From NCBI GenBank assembly GCA_963082875.1, contig OY720102.1, forward strand, positions 6,510,001-6,574,000: 64,000 nt of DNA, written 5' to 3'. Below the pieces are notes generated by a model, which saw only the letters and a list, made by a program, of their open reading frames with translations, made no database searches and was not told where the DNA came from. The position numbers were made by a program, and so were the translations under genes. Below, one piece after another: positions 38,432-48,636 of the stretch (position 1 is its first letter; each line of letters begins with the position of its first letter). Origin of the DNA: Corella eumyota. Its lineage: Eukaryota; Chordata; Ascidiacea; Phlebobranchia; Corellidae.

Positions 38432-38856
38432 TTAAAATCATTGTTGTACTTTTTTTGCTTAAAATATTTATGTTTAGTTAAGTTTCTTTGTAATCAGCAA
38501 AAAAAAAATTAGTTCATTTTTGTAATCTTTTTGTCTTTTTTACGCAATTACTTTCTGTATTAAACTATGCATTTTATTTAGCCTTTCTAATTTACTCTTA
38601 TTCAATATTTATTTAACAATATAAGGCCGTTTTGCCTTAATGCTATATGTTGTATGGAGTATATAGTGGGTGTGATTTGGTTTTAACAAAAATAGTGGTC
38701 TAATGGTATCTTTGTATGCTTTTATATTTCTATAATATTTCAATTTGTATTAATTTTTTAAATCTTAAGCACTTCATATTTAAGCAGTTACATTTTATTA
38801 AATTTTAGCTTTTGTTGATTAAATTTTGTTTTTCTGTTTGCCCTAACAAAGTATCT
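38432..38856 (+). other. 3' UTR and flank of gene A'
   Basis: A-type 3' UTR in single copy, leading to the insertion site of the next element. The last nine bases, aaagtatct (38848-38856), form the left target duplication. No gene. Confidence 0.75.
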
Positions 38857-40914
38857 GGCACTATGTATAAGGTGGAGTACAGAATGCGGAGTGCGGAGTA
38901 TTTTTTTTTTAATAAAATGACGTCATAACCCCTTTGTGCCACATTTTTATTGCCCCAATTTTAAAGTAAATTTAATTTGCAATCGAATGATGCTAACTAA
39001 AAGTTGGCACAAAGGGGATAAAGGGGTCAACGGGAGCAATATTCGACGAAAATACGTATTTCGATTATCAGTTTTTGAGCGGAAATGACGTCATAACCCC
39101 TCTGTGCCACATTTTTATTGCCCCAATCTTAAAGTAAATTCAATTTGCAATCGAATGATGCTAACTAAAAGTTGGCACAAAATACGTATTTTCGTCAAAT
39201 ATTGCTCCCGTTGACCCCTTTATCCCCTTTGTGCCAACTTTTAGTTAGCATCATTCGATTGCAAATTGAATTTACTTTAAGATTGGGGCAATAAAAATGT
39301 GGCACAGAGGGGTTATGACGTCATTTCCGCTCAAAAACTGATAATCGAAATACGTATTTTTGTCAAATATTGCTCCCGTTGACCCCTTTATCCCCTTTGT
39401 GCCAACTTTTAGTTAGCATCATTCGATTGCAAATTAAATTTACTTTAAGATTGGGGCAATAAAAATGTGGCACAAAGGGGTTATGACGTCATTTCCGCTC
39501 ACAAACTGATAATCAAAATACGTATTTTTGTCAAATATTGCTCCCGTTGACCCCTTTATCCCCTTTGTGCCAACTTTTAGTTAGCATCATTCGATTGCAA
39601 ATTAAATTTACTTTAAGATTGGGGCAATAAAAATGTGGCAGAAAAGGGTTATGACGTCATTTCCGCTCAAAAACTGATAATCGAAATACGTATTTTTGTC
39701 AAATATTGCTCCCGTTGACCCCTTTATACCCTTTGTGCCAACTTTTAGTTAACATCATTCGATTGCAAATTGAATTTACTTTAAGATTGGGGCAATAAAA
39801 ATGTGGCACAGAGGGGTTATGACGTCATTTCCGCTCAAAAACTGATAATCGAAATACGTGTTTTCGTCAAATATTGCTCCCGTTGACCCCTTTATCCCCT
39901 TTGTGCCAACTTTTAGTTAGCATCATTCGATTGCAAATTAAATTTACTTTAAGATTGGGGCAATAAAAATGTGGCACAGAGGGGTTATGACGTCATTTCC
40001 GCTCAAACACTGATAATCAAAATACGTATTTTCGTCAAATATTGCTCCCGTTGAACCCTTTATTTCCTTTGTGCCAACTTTTAGTTAGCATCATTCGATT
40101 GCAAATTGAATTTACTTTAAAATTGGGGCAATAAAAATGTGGCACAAAGGGGTTATGACGTCATTTCCGCTCAAAAACTGATAATCGAAATACGTATTTT
40201 CGTCGAATATTGCTTCCGTTGACCCCTTTATCCCCTTTGTGCCAACTTTTAGTTAGCATCATTCGATTGCAAATTGAATTTACTTTAAGATTGGGGCAAT
40301 AAAAATGTGGCACAGAGGGGTTATGACGTCATTTCCGCTCAAAAACTGATAATCGAAATACGTATTTTTGTCAAATATTGCTCCCGTTGACCCCTTTATC
40401 CTCTTTGTGCCAACTTTTAGTTAGCATCATTCGATTGCAAATTAAATTTACTTTAAGATTGGGGCAATAAAAATGTGGCACAGAGGAGTTATGACGTCAT
40501 TTCCGCTCAAAAACTGATAATCAAAATACGTATTTTTGTCAAATATTGCTCCCGTTGACCCCTTTATCCCCTTTGTGCCAACTTCTAGTTAGCATTATTC
40601 GATTGCAAATTGAATTTACTTCAAGATTGGGGCAATAAAAATGTGGCACAGAGGGGTTATGACGTCATTTCCGCTCAAAAACTTTTATAATAAGTCATAA
40701 ACTGCTTCGAATGTTTTTTTACATTTTGAATGACACGGTTGTTTTAATATTTATTTTATGCTATAAACACAATGAAATAATATTTTAATGACGTCCCCCA
40801 CGCAGATCGTGACGTCATTAAAAAAATAAAACATTCTGCACATGCACTCCACCTTTTACATAGGCAAAAAATACTCCGCACTCCGCACAAGCACTCAACC
40901 TTTTACATAGGCCC
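38857..40914. mobile_element. Second foldback family, with perfect 9-bp target duplication
   Basis: Ends read ggcactatgtataaggtgg on the left and, reverse-complemented on the right, gggcctatgtaaaaggttg. It is flanked by aaagtatct at 38848-38856 and 40915-40923. The equivalent sites before B and C are uninterrupted, so both filled and empty sites are visible. The inside is a tandem array of a roughly 168-bp unit: about two units in one orientation (38915-39180) and about nine inverted (39181-40685). The unit carries tgacgtca and gtgccaacttttagttagca. No coding capacity. A 9-bp duplication with subrepeat arms is typical of Foldback/Mutator-like elements. Confidence 0.93.
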
Positions 40915-40923
40915 AAAGTATCT

Positions 40924-41218
40924 AATATGTAGAAAACTAGTTTTATTTTGGATTACGTATCCCCTGAGCAATAAATTTGATAGTTCAGGTGTCAGTAAAA
41001 ATAATTAAAATTTACAGTAGAACTGTGTTTAAAATAAATATTAAAAGTAAAATAATTAAATAATATTAAAAAATGTTTTTTTAGAAGTATGATTTTTATT
41101 TTGAAGTAGGGAATTTCCCGACGCTAACTATTTTACAATAACCTAGCGGTACTTCCCCGTCTACCCGGTCCCATTTGCATTTATTTTACCAAAGCTGGAG
41201 TTAAAACGATTACAAACC
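40924..41218 (+). promoter_or_regulatory. Promoter region of gene D
   Basis: Homologous to the last 300 bp before B and C, with GGGAATTTCCC at 41109-41119, 100 bp before the ATG. The conserved block continues cgacgctaactattttac and ends at the shared gccatgagttactttt-type start context. Confidence 0.65.
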
Positions 41219-44200
41219 ATGAGTTACTTTTCAAGTTTAGAAAAAAATCTAAATTTTTCTGAAAGTTCAGACGTGGATGAAGATGATGATATCTTCCAAA
41301 GTGAAGACAAGTTGTCGAGGTTAAATCTGCAGTAACCTTTTTATTTTAAGATTATATTGGGGTATTCATTTTGTAATTTATGCAACCTAATAAAACGTAA
41401 ATAACCCACTTGCAAAAAACATTATAACATGCTATTGGCAGTGTGGTCCAGGGTTAGATATTAACTGTGTTGTTGTTGTAAAGCCATAAAGTATCGCAAT
41501 TAAAGTAGTAGTCCAAAACTTACTGGTAAATTATAGGGCGATATATTAATAATTTTTTTTCGAAAAAAAGGAACAAGTATTAACTGTCATAGCCGACTTT
41601 AGCCTGGAAAAATTTAAGATTTTTTACACTATATTTGTGCAGTTCAGTTTGACTTTTACAATGAGAATAAGTTTATAAATAATAAAAAACAATGCTTTTT
41701 ATATTTATAGAGCTTCACAAAATTTTAACCCACAGCAACATCAGCGTAAGTTTTTACTATATCTATTAATGTTGTTATTTGTCCAAAAGTCGTTCTAAAT
41801 ATGTAACTTCTTAAATATAGCTATATATGCAATATACTGTTTTAACAGTAATCATTTGAGCCAGGAGTCTGATGTAGTGGTAAGAACACTTGCTACACTA
41901 CACATGAGGTTGTGGGTTCAATCCCCACTGATCTTATGCTGTAGCGCCCTAGAGTAAGGCACTATAAACGGTATGAACTCCTGCTGAGCCAGAACTTAAT
42001 CAGCAGCATAATTACCGGTAACTTATGTTACTCTATGTTTAAGTCGTGCATTCGACTTTCCCACATCGAGGATAAAGATATATAAATACAAAAAAAATTT
42101 AGAGTTTTTGTTATGTTAATAATGGCTGCCATATTCTGTAAAGGCGTAAGATTGTTTAAAGTTATGATTAAGTTTTTATGTGTAGGAAGTTATGCACAAC
42201 AGGGAAGAACAAGAAGTTACCCAGGATCCTACTCATCAGTATGTCAAAAACATTTGTAATATCATATTTTAAATAATAAACTTAACCTAATGAGAAAAAA
42301 TGTATGGTAATCTTTTACATTTTTGATGTTATATATATTTTTATGTTAATTTTTAGAATTACGGCATGCAATCCTCTAAGTCCACAAAGTATTCGCAACC
42401 AAATATTTATGTTCAATCAAATGTGAGTTTGTTTTGTGTCTTTTGTTGTTAAGAAATAAACAAAATATAAGTTTGGTTCAGAAAGTTTGTATTTGTTGGA
42501 AAAGGGCTATAAGTTAACAGGCAAAAAATGTAATTCACTTGAGATTTAAGAAAAAAAATTTGATGAAAACTGTAGTTGAAAAACTATTTCACTCATAGCT
42601 TTATATTAATATTTATCTTGTATATGTTTCTAGCAACTGTCTAGTCAAAATATCGATTCAGCTCAACAAACTCACATGTCAGCTGCTTATCCTACTTATT
42701 ACCCAGGTTTACAAGGTATTTATTTTTAAAAACATTCTATAAGGCAAATTTTAAAAATCAACTTTAAAACTTTCTGATATTAAAATTTTTTACTATTAAG
42801 AATAATAAGATAATATACTGTAAACAGTGGTTACATTAACACTAAATACAGAAAACAATTTTAAATCAATAGAAATTTTTTTTAAATATATCTGTAATAA
42901 AATACTTTATTTTAGGTCAATTCTTTCAGAGTCCAATGCCCACCTATGATACTCATGAAATGGTTCAGGTAACAAAAACTTTAAAAAAAATTGATTAATT
43001 TAAAAAACTTATTGGCTTTTTTTATAGCAACCACCATATCAGTCTTCCCATGTACAACAACAGCGTATGCAAACCACCCCACAACAACCAGCACAAGTTA
43101 GTTTTCTTTAACAAGTTATTTTTTTACCTGGTTTTGTATACCATTAAATAGATATTTGTAAGATAGTTTCAAAAAGGAATTTAACCATAATAATTTACCT
43201 GTGCGCCACAAGTTTGTCCAGAATCCAAATTCTGTATATACAATTTTTAAAGGCATAACATTTGAGTTTCAGACATATGCTTATAAGTTATAAATATATT
43301 GTTTAAAATGTTTTTAAATGTATCTGAATTGCTAAGCACAAGATCTTGTAATGGTTCTAGGTATGGAGGATCCGCTTTTCTAAAAGTTGCACATGCTGTT
43401 AGATTGCTTAAAGTGAATTGGCCAGTTTATTATGTTGTTTTTTTAGTCAGCCACACCGCCAAAAAGAACAAATAAAGTAATTAGGGATCCAAACACTCTC
43501 CAGGAGGTGACAAATGAGTTTTTTGATGATGCCAGTGCCACTAAAAAAGGAGAAAAATTCCCGGTAAATCAGGCAACCCCGAATCCTGCATCTGTACCTC
43601 CTGGTGTAAGTTTTTTTTAAAAGAGCCTTATTTTGCTATAGGACATTTAATATTTTAATGTTTTGTTACAAAGATTTTTTGTTAAGGTGTTTTAAATATG
43701 CATAATCAGTTACTGGTGTTATTTGGATTTTCACTATATAAATTATTTTTAAAATTTTTAGGCACCAAACCAAAAGTTCGCTGCACAGTTTGCTGCTAAA
43801 GTAGCTGCATTTTATTAACTTTAGACTTAGTGCTTTGGGTTCAAATCCTACTACATGCAATTTTTAGTATATTTAATAAATTTGTTTTTTATGTTAATTG
43901 TTGTTTTGTTATTAGACTACAGGTAACATGGGTCCACCCACTTTAACCTACACCCCACCACCCATTTTAATTCAAAACAAAGATGCCCCTGTTGTCATGG
44001 TGAATCCACTAAAGATAAGAGGCACCTCTCCTAAACCCCAAGTTACCAAAGCTGCTTCGTTTGATAAAAAAAAGAAAAAAGATGATTTGGATGCGAGTTT
44101 GAATGCCATTACTAATACAAAAAAAGCACCAGGTATAATTTAAATAAAAAAGCTTTGTTTAGTATCTTTGAAATGTTAGGTGGTATAATTTTTGGCAGGT

Positions 44201-46964
44201 ATTATCATAATTTTGGGCGACATATTAGGTTTTATTTGCATTTACTATTATTTTTTTAAAGCCAAGTTTTTTTAACAACACCTAATTTTACTAGTTATAG
44301 TAAACAATATCAGTGTTATATAACTTTGGATTGTTAATTCGCAGATAAGCCTAAATATTTTTTATGCATGTAAGGGCTTCAATTTTTGTGTATTAGTTGC
44401 TATTTGATAAAGAGCAATAATGTTAAATTTTATTTTAGGTCAAAGCTAAAAACTGAAGTTAAAAGAGACAAGCTGCTGTGTTTTTAAAGTAATGGCAATT
44501 TCTTGTGTTTTTAAGTAATAACTTAATTTAGTATTTTTTTATAATTTCCAGGAAACAGAATAGTTTACGATCGTCAATTTTTATTAAAATTGCGTTTTCA
44601 CCCTGCTTCACTACAAAAACCCACAAATTTTCATAATTTGGACATTTCATCAAATATGGTTAGACTATTTAAAGGGTTAAGAGGATTTTTTTTGCATTTT
44701 TAATGTATATTTTTAGTGATGGTTTATTCTATGCCAATCTTGTTATTAAATATATCACCGTTTTAATTCTGATGTATCTATTATCAAAGTAATTTTTGTA
44801 TTAAATTTTATCTCTAATGCTTTTAATTTTAGAACCCAAATTTTGAGTTTTTTAACAAAAGTTTACCATTTGAAACTAACGTTGCTGATTTAGCTGTTTT
44901 TTTTAATGTAAGTCTTTCTGGTTAAAAAAATTTACCTAGTTTTTTCAACTATTTACCTCTACACAAACAAACAATCAAAATCCTAAATCGAGCCTAGTTG
45001 AAAGAGTAAAGTTAGAACAGTCATGAAGCTAAATATTTAATACTTTTTTTAGGAAATGGAAGATGTGAAGAACCACAACTTAATCTTATTGGATGAAAAT
45101 AAAAACCTTGTAACAAAGTTAAACATAAAAAAACAGGTTAATAAAAACTGTGCTGAATTTGTTACGGAAAAAAAAATAATGTTAAACTTTTAAAAAAAAA
45201 TGTGTAATCCATGACAAGCAATGTAGGTATTTATAAACATTTTTTTAGGAATTGCAAGATGCATTAAAACAACAATCCATGCTTGAATCGAATTTAAATC
45301 TAAAAGAAAGGGTAAATTACAAGCTTTGCTTAAAATTTTTGTTAGCAAAATTCAACCCTACAAACTAAAAATGAAAGTTTTAAATTAGAGACGAAATTAA
45401 GGGATCAAGTAATCAACTTGTGTTGTGTTATTTTTTTTTTAATTTTAAAAAATAAATTTAAAAAAGGTAACTTTGTTGTTTGATCAATATTAGGATCTGG
45501 AAAATTTGTTGAAAAAAAATTCATCTCTGGAAACTAAAAATACAAACTTTGCATCTGACGTGGAACAAAGGGAAAAGGTAAAATAACTAAGCATTATGAA
45601 TTTTTTGGCTACTTGAAAATTGAATGATTCATTATTGCAGGAGAATGAAAATTTAAAAGAAAAAAATGCAAACCTTCAAAAGGCGATAGTTGATATCCAA
45701 AAGGTATTGCCTTTTTTCTTAAACTTTTTGTTTTTGTTAATCTTTTTAAAATCTTTTTAAGGAAAAACCAATCACATATTACACACCAAATTCAATCTTG
45801 TGTGTTGCAAGTTTATGCAATGTAAATAGCAAAGACAATGTATCTAGTTCGCACAGAAATGATGATGGTTTTTTGGGGAATGGGACATATGGATGTGTTC
45901 GCCTTGCTTTTAATAAAGCATGGGGTGCCGTTGCTGTAAAGTGTATGCAAGCAACTGGATCCAAAGCAGAGAGAGACGGAATTTACGATCAGTTAGTATC
46001 TTTTTATTTAATATAAGCTACTGTTTAACTAAATACTGCCATATATAGTGCCTTTACAAGATATTATCAAAAAATATAATGAGAGCTTAATTTTATTAGA
46101 ATAAAAAATGAATGCCGTATGTTGCAACTTTCAACCCATATCAATGTTGTAAGAGTAATTGGTTATACAACATGGCCAAAATCAGCTGGGATTATTATGG
46201 AGTACATGCTTGGGGGCAATCTTAGATCCCTTCTTTTACATCAAAAAGATAAAGTTCATGTTATTCCTCCAGCCATTCGCTTACGATTTGTATCTGACAT
46301 ATCAAGTGGAATGACATACATGCACAATATGTCCTCTTCTAAAAGAGTTACCCATGGAGACTTAAAAGTTGATAACATCCTTCTTACTGGTGATTTAACA
46401 TGCAAAATATCTGATTTTGGTGGTGCTCATTTTGCAACTTGCACTGAAGAATCTTCCACAAGTGCTAGTCGCCATAAGATTACCCACACTGAGGTTTTCT
46501 TAGCTCCGGAAGCTTTAAAAAATCGTCAATTAAAAGTATGCAAATCAATGGATGTCTATAGTTTTGCTATGATGCTTTACATGATTTTAACACGGAAATT
46601 GCCTTATGACACATCTACAACTGGTAAATATTTAGAAGGTGTTAAATTAGGAAGCAGACCTGGTTCAGAAGAAGAAATACTTGAATTAAAAGAAACTTTA
46701 ACCAATCCTAAAGACATTGCAATTATTGATCTTCTTCAAAACGAAATGAAAAATTGTTGGAAACAAAATCCTGCTGAACGACCATCAATCATTGACATTA
46801 GAGATTGCCTTCAAAATAAACTATCAGAAATAGAGTTGTGTGTCATTCAAGAACATATTTGTAAAATAGTAAGAAAACTTGAATTCAAAAATCCATGCCA
46901 AGATTCATTTATTTGTCAACCGATCAATAAATTTTCTCCGCCTCACTTTCAAATTACAGAATAG
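41219..46964 (+). CDS. eIF4G N-terminal / coiled-coil / kinase chimera (gene D), MIF4G absent
   Basis: Leader exons are 41219-41319, 41711-41745, 42186-42238, 42357-42422, 42634-42715, 42916-42968 and 43028-43096 (Q/P-rich). Exon 43447-43605 has KRTNKVIRDPNT and EVTNE, matching the eIF4G segment next to the PABP site. Exon 43762-43800 probably uses donor gtagct, since beyond it lies a stop. Exon 43916-44132 precedes 44552-44658, which carries YDRQFLL then ASLQKP, a clear eIF4E-binding motif (YxxxxL-phi). After 44833-44907 the coil starts at once (45053-45136, 45249-45311, 45346-45408, 45494-45577, 45641-45703); no MIF4G exon is found. The kinase is 45762-45991 and 46100-46964, with GNGTYG, VAVK, HGDLK, DFG and APE, and about 16 extra residues before the glycine loop. 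The predicted 34-bp intron 45312-45345 is suspiciously short. Confidence 0.82.
41861..42098 (+). mobile_element. tRNA-derived SINE in intron 2 of gene D
   Basis: Same element and position as in B and C, with a more decayed head (ccaggagtctgatgtag). Confidence 0.9.
44552..44658 (+). other. eIF4E-binding-motif exon of gene D
   Basis: Encodes GNRIVYDRQFLLKLRF, then PASLQKP. Vertebrate eIF4G1 has YDREFLLGFQF followed by ASMQKP at its eIF4E site, so tyrosine, the paired leucines and the downstream AS-QKP all agree. The exon has ag/gt borders and fits the neighbours' phase. It is the only copy in the cluster. Confidence 0.9.
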
Positions 46965-47887
46965 TTTAGGCTTCTGGTTAAAAAATTTTAATTTTTGTTG
47001 TGTTTTATGTATGTGACTGTTCGTTTTCTTATATGATTTTTTATTGATTTACTTCTTCAAAAAAATTATGTTTTTAATTTTTATGGTTCTTTTATAAAAT
47101 CTATTTATGTACTCAATGGTTTGGCTTAATGTAGTACTAAGTTTTTTGTTCTGTTAGGTTTTTAATGATATGCAATTTTTTTGTACTGGTACAGTTGTAG
47201 CTAAACACTATTTTGTTTAAACTGTGCAATTTTTTTAATTGTAATTCATAGTGTTTTTACATCGCAAAGTTCTTATTTATAATTTATTTGCAGAATTGAA
47301 GCAATTTTAGTGTAGCACTTAATAATTTTATATTTACTGTGTTTTTAATTTAGTTTTTATTTGTTGTACTTTAGGTGTTACACATTAACAAGCTGATAAT
47401 AAAAGTAGATGATAGTTACTAATTTTATTGCTGTTATGTAAGAAAAGTCCTTCATTGAACAGGCTGTCAAACAAAATCAACATTCAAGGTTATTTGGTTA
47501 AAGTAATAACCTACCTACATTATTACTAAAAAATTATTTTGGTGTTTAAAATGAATTACTTTGAAAAAAAGATAAATACAAATCCATGTTTCTACAGATC
47601 TAAAACATACAAAATCAACATACAAGGGTATTTAGTTCAGGTAATACATTTTTCCCAAATAATCAATCTGGTGTTCAAAATTAAATTACTTACTAACATT
47701 GAACCTAGCCATAAGTTGCCTTTGTAGTTAATGTATTATTAACGTAAGATTTTAGGATATTGCTTAAGGGATATATCATCAACTTTTTGTAGGTTTAGGT
47801 AAATACCTTCAGCGACCTTGTTAGAAAGTGTCTTACTTAGAGTAATGAGATTTAAACACAAAACCTAACGCAGAAGCCAATAATCTA
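46965..47887. other. Intergenic downstream of gene D
   Basis: AT-rich 3' flank. There is a short internal near-repeat (acaaaatcaacattcaaggttatttgg-like segments around 47472 and 47610). No coding signal. Confidence 0.55.
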
Positions 47888-48183
47888 GCCGGCAGCGTGG
47901 TGTAGTGGTAAGAACACTTGCTACACCACACATGAGGTCGTGGGTTCAATCCCCACTGATCTTATGCTGTAGCGCCCTTGAGTAAGGCGCTATAAACGAT
48001 ATGAACTCCTGCTGAGCCAGCACTTAATCAGCAGCACAATTACCGGGCAATTATAGTATCTATAATATTCTAAACTGCCACAGGCAACTCGAGACTGGGT
48101 CGGAGTAACTTATGTTACTCTATGTTTAAGTCGCGCATTCGGCTTTCCCACATCGAGGATAAAGATATATACAAAAAAAAAAA
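47888..48183 (+). mobile_element. tRNA-derived SINE, full length
   Basis: The longest copy: tRNA-like head, body with tgctgagccagcacttaatc, a segment aaactgccacaggcaactcg missing from the gene-intron copies, and tail ending gataaagatatatacaaaaa. Flanks share aatcta, a possible short target duplication. Confidence 0.9.
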
Positions 48184-48228
48184 TCTAACCATTAAACCAC
48201 CCTGCCAAAGTTTCATTAAAAATGATTA

Positions 48229-48230
<2 letters not shown>

Positions 48231-48266
<36 letters not shown>
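48231..48266. repeat. (AT)n microsatellite
   Basis: About 18 uninterrupted AT units. Confidence 0.97.
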
Positions 48267-48269
<3 letters not shown>

Positions 48270-48624
48270 AACCATCCATTTTAAATCGCCCGATGTTTTA
48301 TTATAAAATGTAGCATTAACTAGCGTAAATCAAATAATAAGTATAAAAAAGCTTACAATTCAAAGAGGACAAAACGTAATCACTGGCGCGTGTCCTGTTA
48401 GGGACTTCACAGTTTTCTGAATACTTTAAAATTAAATCACGTTGAATTTACAAATGTAATGTGCCGAAATCAGTTAACGTGAGTAAGCCTACGCATATTT
48501 GTACTGATTTACGTGTTTTATATTTTCTAGGTGATTAAGTATATCAGTTTTGTTAATTTGTGAAAATATTTGTCAGTTTGTAGAAGTTTAGACCGTCGGT
48601 AATCTGGTAATTTCGACAACAAAA

Positions 48625-48630
48625 ATGTAA
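48625..48630 (+). promoter_or_regulatory. Start-stop upstream ORF (ATGTAA)
   Basis: An ATG directly followed by TAA lies six bases before the KATNIP start codon, in a favourable context (A at -3). Minimal start-stop ORFs are known to stall ribosomes and lower downstream initiation. It matters only if the transcript start lies upstream of it. Confidence 0.5.
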
Positions 48631-48636
48631 GGCGAA

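Larger units (their letters stand above)
31441..38660. repeat. Segmental duplication, right copy (partner 1-7233)
   Basis: Same order and orientation as the left copy: foldback element, kinase gene, hAT-like MITE. The two versions of the kinase final exon differ at nine residues out of 279, whereas the first 5 kb is almost unchanged, so similarity is uneven along the block. Confidence 0.9.
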
